Notes under the pieces: generated by a model | What the model was told of the DNA's origin: nothing | What the model saw: only the letters and a program-made list of their open reading frames with translations | Database searches by the model: none | Assembly (NCBI GenBank): GCA_001972305.1 | Contig: BDDD01002681.1 | Span: forward strand, 62,001-126,000 | Reading direction: 5' to 3' | Length of the DNA stretch: 64,000 nt | DNA from: Cephalotus follicularis | Lineage: Eukaryota; Streptophyta; Magnoliopsida; Oxalidales; Cephalotaceae | Translations under genes and position numbers: made by a program | In this document: one piece after another, positions 23,500 through 34,843 of the stretch | How positions within the stretch are numbered: position 1 is the stretch's first letter | How the letters are laid out: each line of letters starts with the position of its first letter

Positions 23500-25391
23500 C
23501 AACCCATCCGAGAAAACAGCTCAGCAAGATATTCATCTTCAGAGGAAAGAAGGCTGCTCAGGAAAATCACAGTATCAGGGGATCAAAGGATGCCCGGGGA
23601 GACCACCACACTAGCGATGCCTGGGGAGACCACCACACTAGCAATGCCCAAGGAGACCACCACACCAGCAATGCCTGAGGAGACTACCACAATAGTAATG
23701 CCCGGGGAGACGATCACACCAGCATTGCTCGGGGAGACTACCACAACAGCAATGCCCGGGGAGACCACCACAACAGAAATGCTCGGGGAGACGACCACAA
23801 CAGCAATGCCCGGGGAGACCACCACACCAGCAATGCCCGAGGAGACCACCACACCAATAATGCGCGAGGAGACCATCACACAAGAAATGCTCGAGAAGAC
23901 CACCACACAAGCAATGCCAAGGAAGACCACCAGACAAGCAATGCCCGAGGAGACCATCACACACTTCTATAGCCGGAACCACCTCGGCAAGCACAAATAA
24001 CAACTCCGTTGAAGATCCAGCAACGTGGTCATGGGCTACAGGACTGTACACATCCCTCATATACGCATATACATACCCACTTCCAGAGCACCGCATGAAC
24101 ATCGATAGAAGGGCTACGCGAGCACTCCTTCCTTGACAATCACACGTTTAGCACACCTCAGTACATGAACATCGATCGAGGGGCTACGCAAGCCCACCCC
24201 CATCGAAAATCACGAGCTCAGCAGTACATCATATGAACATCGATCAAGGAGCTACCTCATCAACAATCACGTAGCGTTAGTTTCATCCTAGGGGTCCACG
24301 AATCACCGCTCAGCCACTACCGAGGAGGAACTTCAACTGGTAAATGCTCAAAAAGATGCTTGACATGCACTGCTCACCAAGGGATGCCCGACGTGGACTA
24401 CTATGCAAGGAAAGCTTACCATGCACTGCTCGGCAGGGGATGTACATCAAACTGACTCCTCTGCCAGGATGCACATCGCACTAACTCCCTGCCAAGAACA
24501 CGCATCTTACATGGCCATAACAGCTGTATTCGTCACATAAGATCTGAGGAACCTCGTATACTCATAATCTAAATGCTAAAACACAAACTCACAAAACATC
24601 TCAACACAAAATGGTTAAGTTAGTATAACCATAAATGAAACCACAGTAAAACGTCACATACCTGGGTCTCCCAATACTAGATCCTGTAACGCTTACCAGT
24701 TCCTTGGAACTCTGAATCTCCCCCACTGGATTCTTTGTATTCCCAGAACTCGAATAGCCCACCTAGAGCATCGGATCTTCCAGCGGATCCAAGTTTTTCC
24801 ATCTCAGATGTTAAACACACCAGGGATACCAACTCACTGCTCAGTGTACTGAGGAACTCCGAATCCACCATTCCACACTTGGGTAAGGACATCAAAGACC
24901 AGTGAGAATCACCTTCAACCACGTTTGACTAAAGAAGAAATGGAGAAGAAGAGAAACAAGACTTGTAGAGGAGATGCTCGATCACGCCAGAAGTAAGGAT
25001 CCAACGAAGAGGAAGCTTGAACCTCACAGGGAGTACTCACAACTCACCCAGACAAAGTTCATTAGGCATCTTCCTTTTCTTCCTTCTTCTTCTCTTTTCT
25101 CACAGACTTCTTCTTCTCTTTCTTACTTTTGCCCAAGGCGCCAGATGTATCCTTTCACACACTCTCCCTGACACACGTCTTGTCACATTGGAATTGGTTA
25201 GCTTCCCTTGTAAGCTTCACATATGGGCTTAGTCAAAATAAATGACTCTTCCCAATAACGCCACTTTTGGGCCTTAATATTGCACAAGAGAGGACTTCCA
25301 AATGGCTTCAAGGAAATAATAAAACCCAAAACAGGCCTTAACAAACAGATGACAAAGAGAATCCTCTGCAAAATCGTACCTGGGTGTTATA
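23500..25391 (-). mobile_element. Left-truncated second LTR of family X
   Basis: From about 23590 it repeats the first X LTR: the 27-bp array, the ATGAACATCGAT elements (24097, 24165, 24235), the CT-rich block near 25075-25130 and the terminal CGTACCTGGGTGTTA. It starts abruptly at the C2 5' LTR, so about 1.3 kb of its left end is missing. Confidence 0.78.
23590..23963. repeat. 27-bp tandem array, second copy
   Basis: About 14 units of the same 27-bp period as at 17561-17930, with independent base changes in the units. Confidence 0.92.
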
Positions 25392-25396
25392 GCACG

Positions 25397-26578
25397 GATC
25401 AATGGGAGTTTGACTTCCATCACCGAAAAGTCTGGAGCGGTCTCCTTGCCTCCCCTGGCTCCTCTGCTGAGAACTCTGCCCTCTCAGCTTCCATCGAGAG
25501 CTATGGCCTCTACCCCTCTATCGTGATCCTCCTGACTGAGTTCTCTGACCAGAAAAACTGGATGGACTACCGGTACTCTGAGGTGAGCCACCTTATCCTG
25601 GACTGCTGTTCCCATATCTCAGAGACTGTTACTACTCCCTGAACTCCTTCCTAACTGCCATCCAGAAGAAGCAGACCTATTGCGATCCGTCTGAATCCGT
25701 AAATTGTGCAACTCCTCTGCCAATTACTCAGCATCTCTAGCTCTGCTAGCTAACTCCACGAAATATCTCAACAGGAGTGGTGCTAATCTCTGTCTGATAT
25801 CTGGTCTGAGGGCACCTAGAAAGCTCTTAGTTTTTCTCACTTCTGTACCAACCATGTGTAGAGCTATCCTTGACAATTCAACAAATTTGGCCTCATATTG
25901 GGCTACCATCATGCTACCCTGAGTTAAACCAAGAAATTCAGCTTCTCTCTTATCAACTTCAACTTCAGGATAATACTGCTCATTGAACTCTGTTCTGAAG
26001 TGGTCCCATGAATTCGGTATCCCATTTTCCTCCCAAGAGATTGCAACCATGTTCCACCAATGTTCTGCTTTGCCTTGCAGCATATATGTGGCGAAGCCAA
26101 CTCTCTCAGAGTTTGAGCATTTCACGACTCGAAAGATCTTCTCCATTTCCATAAGCCATCTCTCGGCGATAACTGCATCAGGATCCCCTGTAAAGGCTGG
26201 TGGATTTAGCCTCAAAAACCTGGCTAAGGGATCCTCCCTGGGAGTAGGTAGATCGACAAATCTCCTTGATGTTTCGACATGTCTAGCAGGCCTTACAACT
26301 GGAGTCTGCTCTGGTGCTTCTGCTGCACGCATAACTGGTCTCGTAGCTGGGGGCTGCTCAACCGTAGTTTCCTGTCATTGCATGAACTCATTCATCTTGT
26401 TCATCATGTCATACATCTTTGTCATGAAACCTCTAGATTCCCTTTGGTCAGGAGCATCAAAATCTACTCCCTGATCCACATTCTGTTATTCTGATTCTTC
26501 CACATTTCCACTGGCTCGGGTACGTCGGGTCGACGACCCTGCCTTAGCCTTTCCCTTAGCTCATCTTCGACCTTTCAT
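25397..26578 (-). pseudogene. G1 gag, capsid part
   Basis: Starts at ATG 26578. The first 80 codons hold three in-frame stops. The main open part (26332-25724) is a typical gypsy Gag: DPLARFLRLNPPAFTGD, then W-x-MEMEKIF, GKAEHWWNMV, SWDHFRTEFNEQYYP and ALRPDIRQRL motifs of the retrotransposon gag domain. Downstream the frame is shifted but basic linker sequence leads to the TSD at 25396. It continues at 16210 with the zinc knuckles. Gag forms the virus-like particle shell. Confidence 0.88.
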
Positions 26579-26735
26579 ATCTACCTTGTATAAGGGACAA
26601 AAGTCAACTATCCAATCCATAATCATAATTCCAAAATAGATATAGCAATCAACAGGCTTATCAATATCATTCAATTCCGCTAGCAACCTTATCCATATCC
26701 CTCCAATAGCCAAGGACCCTATCCTAGCATAGCCG

Positions 26736-26748
26736 GTCTCTGATACTA
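26736..26748 (-). promoter_or_regulatory. Degenerate primer binding site of G1
   Basis: The minus strand reads TAGTATCAGAGAC a few bases after the LTR end, a mutated version of TGGTATCAGAGC. Confidence 0.6.
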
Positions 26749-26755
26749 AACAAGT

Positions 26756-27229
26756 TGTCACGCCCCGAACCCCAAGGAAGACCCCAAGGCTTGACATGTG
26801 ATAGGTCCATCCATACCATCCATGAAGAATCCATAAATTTAAAACTTTAAACACCATATGCATGCGGAAGATAATATCAAATTCCATGTAAAAAAGGCCA
26901 TCCATTTACACCTCACGCCATAGAAATATCTTATGCGCTGCCACAAGCTGGTAGGTCAAAGCCAAAATATAAAATGTCTCTTATACATTTCCAACTCATA
27001 TACACAAGGTAGAGATTGGGGACCATGCTGCTGCTAGAATCCCGCGCTGTCATACGTCCCACCCGTTCACTGCTGCGGGTCACCCTATATGTAGTTCCCC
27101 ACTGGTCGAGTAGGTAATAGAATATACGATGCAATGGTATGCAACAGATAAAAAGATGTGCCATGAAATGCAACATCATAATAGTACGTTATGCGTGCAA
27201 TAGTATAACCCTGTATGTATGGCATGTCA
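26756..27229 (-). mobile_element. G1 5' LTR, inner piece
   Basis: Starts TGTCACGCCCCGAACCCC beside the PBS and breaks at the TSD tgtca (27225-27229). The next host base is at 53683. Across this junction the joined sequence GGCATGTCATATGCATGAATG closely matches an uninterrupted stretch in the related LTR at about 28257-28280, confirming continuity. Confidence 0.8.
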
Positions 27230-28677
27230 TGTCACGCCCCGAACCGCGAGAGTAAACCCCCACGATCTGACGTGTGATATCCATTTCCTTCGATCCATTC
27301 ATATCATATATAAGTCGTCCTCCAAAAGTGCTATAAATTTAAAACTTTAAATAGTCATATAACATCAGCGGAATAATCAAATCGAATATATTCTAACTCT
27401 TATAATCTCCCAAAATTTTGGCATGAAGTATTCGTGTATCGGACTAAAACCCCTGTAAAGAAAAACTCGAATTATATATATGGGCTCAGCCCTCAATAAC
27501 CGCACTCCCGTAGGAGGAATCAGCAATATATCAACATAAAAAGACTCATCCATATCATTTACATCAACACACATATAAATCGAGCACTGTCACAAGCCCG
27601 CAGGTCAATAGCTGAATATGAAACATGTCTCTTATATAACATTTGCACATTTACAAAACCATATTTATACAAGATAGATTGGAGGAGATGTAGATCCTTA
27701 CTCTACGATTTAGCCTGGTTGATCACTGCTGCGGGTCACCTGGACCTGACTCATTACATTAGTCAGGAACTCAAAGGTTGTGTAGGATATACATATGCAA
27801 GTAATATATAGAAGTGCAGCAGGTATGTGTACAATATGAGAGATGCATGTACATTATGAGAGAGGTAAATGAATGACAATCAATATAACATATGCCATGA
27901 AAACTGGCATTTAGAGGCATACCCTTTTCCATAATAATCTCAACCTCTATTCAGTAACATTCAAGAGGTTAACTACATATATATACTATCCCATAGCAGT
28001 ATATATAAGTATTAACCAACATCCCATATTCGTTCCATAACCATTCCATAACTGTACGAACCATAATCATACAATCTATAGACATACGATCCATAATCGT
28101 ACAAACCATAGCCATTCAATCCATAACCGTATCGTCCGTATAGCGGAGGGCTATACTATATGCCATGCGATGCAACAGTATAACAGAATGTGATGTAACA
28201 TAATAGTGTAACAATATGCCATGTAATGCAATGGTATAACAGTATATATGCGCATGGCATGGCATATGCATGAATGCCAAGTGTGGACAGCTTCCGTATA
28301 CCAACTATCCCTAAGCAGTGGTATACTCTGCTAGTCCTAATATCGCATCAAAAGCCATAGGCCTATAGACACTCCGTATAACAATCCATAATCATCCATG
28401 GAAACCATCAATCCATAGGGTCCGTCCCACTATCTACGCACTCTCTGTGTCATAGATGAGTAGAGTAGAGATAACACTGACCACGTCGTTCATATCATAA
28501 TTCATATCGGTCCTCCCACGATGTGGGGTCCACGTAATTTATATCCGTACCAGCTAATGTGGTTTAACATTGATCACCATCTTGACGGAGGAGAGGGTTA
28601 TCTCTTTGGTCTCATACCATATGGTCCATAACCACTTACAATCCATATATGTTAACGGTCCATAACCGTTTACAATC
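27230..28677 (-). mobile_element. Part 1 of the LTR interrupted by C1
   Basis: Non-coding. From 28020 to 28140 it contains degenerate 20-bp units around CCATAACCGTA/CCATAATCGTA, and just before C1 a repeat of TTACAATCCATATRTGTTAAC plus GGTCCATAACC that continues beyond C1 at 51011-51043. No gene is seen. Confidence 0.65.
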
Positions 28678-30311
28678 TGAAATAATAAAACAGCTCTTGC
28701 AATATTAAAGGAGAAAAAGTAAAGAGTATAGGGAAAGAAGAATTCTCGATTTTTAGAGCGGTTCGGGTAACTCTTGCCTACATCCACTTTTCCAAAGGGA
28801 GCTCCTTGAGTTTCCACTATCTCGAATTGATTAAGGTAGCAATTCGTTACACCTCACAATTTTGTGATTGACCTCAATCACTAGACCTTAACCTCAAGAC
28901 CTTAGAGGATTCACTCTCCTCTTTTACAAGTGTTTGAAAAGTGTTTACAATGCAACCTTGTGACACCCCACTTAAGAGTGGGCACGAGGAAAGGGCTATC
29001 CATGGGATGGAGCTGCCCTTGTGACAGGAATGAATCGGATCCATCGAAATGGGGGAAAGTATGGTTGTGCTATATAAGAAATGATCCTTGAACCTAATTA
29101 TATGAGGCACCTTTTGATGGATTGACTGAGGAGTTAGTGGAAACTCTAAAGCTAAGCGTGCTACGCTTAGGGAAAAACCAGGATGGGTGACCTCCTGGGA
29201 AGTCTGACCAATCCATCAATTAGGACAAAACCGTGATGGTCCACGTGGAAACACAGATGTATGGGCTCTGTATGTTCTCCGTGGGACAAAAGTGGACAAT
29301 TTCTCATGTGGTTAAGGATCGGGTCGTTACTCTCAGTAGGTTTGATTTAGCTTACAATGCTGAACACAATTTAGAATCCCAAGAAAGAACTCAAAAAGTA
29401 AAGATTTGAGGCTTTTTAAAGACACTAAGACCATATGAGCTTTGTAATATGTAATTTGCTTGAATGCTTCAATTCTTTCTTTCTTGGTGATTTCTGAAGG
29501 CTTGGATCTTTCTTTATATAGCAAAAAAATTCCTTGTAGCCATTCCATAAATCATGGATGTTTAAGATATGAATAACTCATGATTTGCTGTAAACTTTGT
29601 TATATGGTCGTTGAAGCAAAACCGTCGATGTCTTTGATAAGCGTCGATGTCTTTGTAAGTTAACTAGTCGTTGCAAGCATCCAGGGCGTAATTTTGTTTA
29701 AAGACATCGATGTCTATTCTGGGCGTCGATGTCTTTTTTGGAGTTGTAGCAAAGCTTTGAAGAAATGAGCACCACATCGATGTCGCAGTGAGGGATCGAT
29801 GTCTTTTCTAGAGTTGTAGCTGAGTCTTCAAACACATCGATGTCATTGAAAAGGGATCGATGTCTTTTGGTTGGACGTCGATGTCTTCACATAATAGGAT
29901 AGATGCCTTTCTTCAAAATGAACCTATAACTTTTGTGCTTTAAACACATCAATGTCTTTCTAAACACATCGATGTCTTTTAGTTGAACTTCAAAGTTTTC
30001 ACAGGGTAGGATCGATGTCTTTTGATAAAAACTGCTTGTAACTTATGGAGCAAAAGACGTCGATGTCTTTGTAGAATGGGATCGATGTCTTTGAGAAAAA
30101 AATGCCTGTAACTTCCGGAGCTGAAGACTTCGATCTTTTCTTGAACCACGTTGATGTTTTTTGTGTAAGGGGTCGATGTCTTTACAACTACATCGATGTC
30201 TTTGTGGCCTTTTACCTTTGTGAGATTTCTAACATCTTGCACATGAAATGAACTTTGTTAAAAGCTAATATGTTATCATCAAAACTAGGATTGAGACTAA
30301 AAACTTCAACA
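28678..30311 (-). mobile_element. 3' LTR of C1
   Basis: Matches 49771-51010 throughout except for a 370-bp insertion at 28959-29330. It contains about 20 copies of TCGATGTC-type motifs between 29620 and 30210 (for example near 29626, 29642, 29708, 29725). It ends CTTCAACA next to a polypurine tract. Confidence 0.9.
28959..29330 (+). mobile_element. Cassandra-like solo LTR with 5S rRNA promoter
   Basis: A 370-bp insertion present in the C1 3' LTR and absent from the 5' LTR, where the site reads GCAACCTCTCAG. It starts TGTGACACCCC and ends near GGGTCGTTAC. Its middle (about 29144-29205) matches plant 5S rRNA: AAGCTAAGCGTGCT (box A region) and AGGATGGGTGACCTCCTGGG (box C region), correctly spaced. 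A 5S segment inside a short LTR is the hallmark of Cassandra TRIMs. The target duplication is not clean (acct on the left, act on the right). A 5S-derived SINE is less likely because about 180 bp precede the 5S part. Confidence 0.78.
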
Positions 30312-30841
30312 ATCTCTCCCTTTTTGATGATGACACAAATTTGCACATAAAAAGCATAATATTGAACATAAAATGAAAATTCATCATAAAAGGAAAGAAT
30401 GCATCTCATCTTTAAAGAAAATTTTAATTTTAAATGTTGAAATATGTTGAACTATCTCCCTTATAGCATCAAAAAGACAATAACAAGCTCCCCCTTAAGA
30501 AGAGAGGGATAGAACACATTACCACATTTACCTTCATATTCTATGTTTCTCCCCCTATCTTGGATAAGAAAAGAAAAAATTTAGACAACAAAAAATTCAG
30601 CATCATAATATCGTAACAGCATAATATCATAAGTTCATACTACAAGAATATCAAAATAACAACAAACTCAGAATATCATATTTAACAAACACTTGTTTTT
30701 AATACAACCCATAACATAAACATTTGTTCAAATTACATAACACAAACTGTTTAACAAACAAAAAAGATTTAAGAATAAGAATAGAATCAGGAGCAGGTTC
30801 ATCGCCGGATGTTTCTTCACATTTGTCAATCATCTTAGATT
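30312..30841 (-). promoter_or_regulatory. 3' untranslated part of C1 with polypurine tracts
   Basis: The minus strand has AAAAGGGAGAGAT beside the LTR and further AAGGGGGAGC (near 30490) and AGGGGGAGAA (near 30551) tracts, the multiplied tract pattern also seen in C2. No gene is seen. Confidence 0.65.
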
Positions 30842-32085
30842 CAGCAAGCTTTCATTCCAAATGCTTGAGATGTCTCTTGTTGACCTCTAAGTTATAATAT
30901 ATCGTATCTTCAATAGTCTCAAAATCCATTCGAATCAGATTGTGATACTTTTCCAAATGATCAAGGCGAGAATTGAGTTGCTGGAATTTTCCGCCAATTG
31001 ATGCTTCCATAGAATCGAATCTAATGTTCATAGCATCAAAACGAGCACTCATAAAATCAATAATACGATCATACTCGGAGGTAGAGGAAGAACCGCGAGT
31101 ATGAGAACGAGAGAGAGAAGGAGGAGCTTCTTGACCTTCCCATGGGGAATTTCTTCATGTTCCTCTCTGTCCATTCTCTGACTTTGATTACTCTTTGGAC
31201 AGTATATCCAACTCCCATCTTGTTTCTTCCATCCCATACGGTTAAGTGTGCTTTTGCTATATGTATCTTCCTTCTTCAACTTTGTTCCAATCTCCCCCTC
31301 AAGGTTAATTTCATAGTGACGGAAGATTTTGGTTAAGATACAGCCAAAAGGAAGTACGGACTTCTTTTGAGTGAAAGCACGCACCATAGTGTGAATCATA
31401 AGCAATGGATAACAAAATTTGACCTTCGAGATGATGCAGCACATAAGGAATGCTTGCATCCTTGTGAGTTTGGCATAGCCACCACCGGTAGGGAGCAATT
31501 GGTGAACTATGAGATGATGTAGAATACGGTGGTTTACAGCAAGTTTGTTTGTGCAAAGTGACATATTTGGATGAATGTTTGGGTCATTTGGATAGAGAAT
31601 TGATAGCCCTTGACTTCCAGCCACTTCTTGTATTCAAAGATATACAAGCCGGTGTGAGGAATGTGAAGAATTGAAGCAAGAATCCGAGCATCAAGAAACA
31701 TACGTTGACCTTTAACAGAAGAAGACAAAGCGAATTCTTTGTGAGGACTAGAAACAATTCTCAAGTTCATATAAAAATCTTTGACAAGTTTTATTTAGAG
31801 CATGTCCTGAATTTTCAAAAGAGGAAGAAGATACAAATCTTCAAGCCAAGAAACGAAAACAAATTCGTTGGAACAAAAAACCAAGTCTATATTCCTACCA
31901 CCCATCACACGTTTATCTATGAAAATGACATTTCGAATAGGAATGACTTCTTCAGATTCAGAATCCGATTTAAGAGCTAGATCGGGAAAAGGTTCCCGAA
32001 TGTTAAGCTCTCTTTTAGAACTTAGTTTTTCTGGTCGGGAAGTGCTAGCAAGCCTCTTTTTACCAGCACTTTTTGACTTAGGCAT
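30842..32085 (-). pseudogene. C1 third ORF (Sirevirus extra ORF)
   Basis: Begins MPKSKSAGKKRLAST at 32085 and runs in pieces through two or three frame changes. Recognisable blocks are GQRMFLDARILASILHIPHTG and KKWLEVKGY (about 31590-31715), then LIVHQLLPTGGGYAKLTRM, PFGCILTKIFRHYEINLEGE and TYSKSTLNRMGWKKQDGSW (about 31210-31545), and a coiled-coil-like FDAMNIRFDSMEASIGGKF tail near 31000. It lies between RNase H and the 3' LTR, where Sireviruses carry an ORF sometimes called env-like; similar proteins are annotated as putative plant transposon protein. I see no convincing signal peptide or membrane anchor, so an envelope role is not supported here. Confidence 0.72.
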
Positions 32086-32601
32086 ATTATCAAACAGATA
32101 GAATGCACAATAGAAATGATTAAAAACTGAAATGTATTAGGGATTGGAGGACAAAACCTGAGTTTGAGGACAACAGATGACAGAGTAGAAGATGTTTGAA
32201 TGATTAGAAAGATTTTTAAAAATAAATTAGAGAGAAAAAAAATTGCAAAGAAAACGTTCAGGGTTTGTGAAGTGAGGATTGGAATGAAGTCGATGTGTTT
32301 TATGATCAAATCAACGAAAACACAAAAGACATTGACGTCATTCAAGAGCGTCGACGTATTCTTTAAAAGTTTTAATGAAAATCATCGGTGTGAATAAAAG
32401 GAATCAAGGCATTTTAAAGAATATCGACGATTTATGAAAGAGATCTACGTGTTTTACAAAAAACTGCTTCAATGTGATTGAAATGAAGTCGACGTGTTTT
32501 GATAGAAAACATAACAAGCTTAAAACATAACAAGCACATTCAATTAAATAGTCAAACAATCAAATAATCAAATAATCACATAAACCTAAACAGTAAGACA
32601 T

Positions 32602-33351
32602 TCAATCGAAATCACATAAACCTAGTTCTCTTCTAAATTTTAAAAAAGTATTTTCATCTAACGGTTTGGTAAAAATATCAGCTACTTGTTTTTCCGTAGA
32701 AACATATTCTAACTCAATATCTCCGTTTTTAACATGTTCTCTTAAGAAATGATACCTAATGTCAATGTGTTTTGTCTTTGAATCATGAACAACGTTCTTA
32801 GCAAGACAAATACTACTCGTATTATCACATTTTATAGGTACATTTTTCACAAAAATACAATAATCTACCAATTGTTGCTTTTGCCACAAAATCTGTGCAC
32901 AACAACTACCTACAACAATATATTCAACTTCAGTGGTAGAAAGAGCAACAAAATTTTTCTTTTTACTAAACCAGGATATAAGCATACTTCCAAGGTATTG
33001 GCATGAGTCACTAGTGATCTTGTGATCAACCTTGTAACCACCAAAGTCGGCATCCAAAAATGAATGTAAATCAAAATTAGAGTCTCGGGAATACCATAAA
33101 CCTAAAGTGGGTGCATATGCAAGGTATTTAAGAATACGTTTAACAGCAAACAAATGAGATTCTTTAGGGTTTGATTGAAAATGTGCACACAAATAAACAC
33201 TAAACAAAATATCAGGTCTACTAGCGGTTAAATACAACAACGAACCTATCATGCTTCTATAAAGCTTTTGATCAACATTTTTACCTTGGTCGTCCTTGTC
33301 AAGCTTTGTAGAAGTGCTCATAGGAGTCTTACTTGTTTTTGCGTTCTCCAT
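32602..33351 (-). pseudogene. C1 RNase H and end of RT
   Basis: Open for 249 codons. It starts just after the RT fingers/palm region with KTPMSTSTKLDKDD, SMIGSLLYLTASRPDILFSV and the connection region, then copia RNase H motifs: DADFGGYKVDHKITS, ALSTTEVEYIVVGSCCAQILW and HIDIRYHFLREHV, ending with VADIFTKPLDENTF and LGLCDFD. The usual SWHSKK reads SWFSKK. It is separated from upstream RT by a stop after YVKKIL. Confidence 0.92.
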
Positions 33352-33360
33352 TCCAAACTT

Positions 33361-34130
33361 TTAAAGAATTTTTTTCACGTACTTAGCTTGGTTGATGAAG
33401 ATTCCCTCTTTGGTTTGTTTAACTTGAAGCCCAAGGAAGAAGTTGAGTTCTCCCATCATGCTCATTTCGAATTCCGACTTCATAATATTGGAAAACTCCT
33501 CGCACAAACATTCATTAGTGGATCCAAAAAGAATATCATCTACATATATTTGTACTACTAGTAAATCATTGCCTTTTGATTTTGTAAAAAGGGTTATATC
33601 AACATTTCCTCGTTTAAAATCATTTTCAATCAAAAATTTTGTCAACCTCTCATACCAAGCTCGAGGAGCTTGTTTGAGACCGTATAAAGCTTTGTTGAGT
33701 TTAAAAACGTAGTGTGGAAAGAATGGATCCTCAAAACCTTGAGGATGTTCCACATACACTTCTTCTTTTATAAAACCATTCAAAAAGGCACTTTTTACAT
33801 CCATTTGATATAATTTAACGTCTTTAAAACACGCAAATGCAAGTAATAAGCGAATGGATTCTAATCTAGCAACAGTTGCTTATGTTTCATCATAATCTAT
33901 GCCTTCTTCTCGTGAATAACCTTGGGCAACTAATCTAGCTTTATTTCTAACTATTACTCCTTGATTATCCAATTTATTTCTAAAGATCCATTTAGTCCCT
34001 ATAATATAATGATCCTTAGGTCTAGCTACAAGATTCCAAACTTTGTTTCTATCAAATCGATTCAACTCATCTCGCATGGCATTTATCCAACACTCATCCT
34101 TTTCAGCTTCTAGAAAATTCTTAGGCTTAA
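33361..34130 (-). pseudogene. C1 reverse transcriptase
   Basis: Copia-type RT in two open pieces. The first has FDRNKVWNLVARP, GTKWIFRNKLD and RNKARLVAQGYSREEGIDYD, ending at a stop within the ETFAPVARLES-like block (33880). The second has MDVKSAFLNGFIKEEVYV, LYGLKQAPRAWYERLT and the catalytic VQIYVDDILFGST, then MSMMGELNFFLGLQVKQ. All catalytic aspartates are kept. It copies element RNA into DNA inside the particle. Confidence 0.92.
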
Positions 34131-34260
34131 TTTGAGAAAGAAAAGCAATATAGTTACAAGTATGTGCTTTAGACCTAGTTACTATGCCTTGTTGAATATT
34201 ACCAATAATGGCCTCATGAGGATGATCTTTAACTACTTTAAAAGTCTTATCTATAAGATC

Positions 34261-34843
34261 TTATTGGTAGTTAACATGAGTATCTACACGATTGTTCTCT
34301 ATATGATCATCATTATGAAAATCTATACTATCTTGCACACATGTAACCAAAACATTAGACTCATCAAAGACTATATGCTTAGACTCTTCTACTAGTAATG
34401 TTCGTTTATTGAAACATCTATAAGCTCTACTAGTAAGAGAATATCCAAGAAAAATACCTTCATCCGCTTTTGAGTCGAACTTACCAAGTTGATCCTTTCC
34501 GTTGTTATGAATGAAGCACTTGCATCCGAAAGCACGGAAGTGACTTATGTTAGGCTTTCTCTCTCTCCACAGCTCGTATGGAGTATTTTTGAGAATTGGC
34601 CTTATTGATGTTCTATTTAAAATGTAACGTGCAGTGTTTACGGCTTCGGCCCAATAATTTTTTGTAAGATTGTTTTCGTAAAGCATGGTTCTAGTCATTT
34701 CTTCTAAGGTTCTATTTCTCCTTTCAATGACACCGTTTTGTAGAGTAGTTCTAGGAGTTGAAAATTCATGTTTAAAACCATTTCCAATGCAAAAATTATC
34801 AAAAATATGATTTCAAACTCTTTGCCATGATCGCTTCTTACTT
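34261..34843 (-). pseudogene. C1 integrase, C-terminal half
   Basis: Holds the end of the catalytic core, with the acidic Glu in NGVIERRNRTLEEMTRTML, then WAEAVNTARYILNRTSIRP, PYELWRERKPNISHFRAFG and KFDSKADEGIFLGYS, the standard copia integrase C-terminus. It is out of frame with the N-terminal half: the break coincides with a run of 12 T (34861-34872). Confidence 0.88.

Larger units (their letters stand above)
16211..25391 (-). mobile_element. Composite insertion in G1 gag: family X LTRs plus copia C2 (TSD gcaca/gcacg)
   Basis: Begins TGTAACGACCCGATC and ends GGGTGTTATA. The flanks gcaca (16206-16210) and gcacg (25392-25396) form a TSD with one transition. Inside are a full X LTR (16211-19637), the truncated 3' end of a copia (19638-20238), its gag-only interior, its 5' LTR (22471-23499) and the second, left-truncated X LTR (23500-25391). 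No X gag or pol remains. The simplest reading is an X element with C2 inserted in its second LTR, followed by a deletion that removed the X interior. Confidence 0.75.

Noticed and set aside
26561-28304. Small minus-strand frames in the 26.5-28.3 kb region
   Set aside because: They fall in LTR pieces of G1 and its relative, with no domain motifs.
29144-29205. Possible 5S rRNA gene
   Set aside because: Only the internal promoter boxes match and the flanks are LTR-like. It is part of a 370-bp mobile insertion, not a 120-bp gene.
29600-30210. Regularly spaced short palindromes considered as a CRISPR-like array
   Set aside because: Plant nuclear retrotransposon context, irregular spacing, degenerate units and no cas genes; they are LTR motifs.
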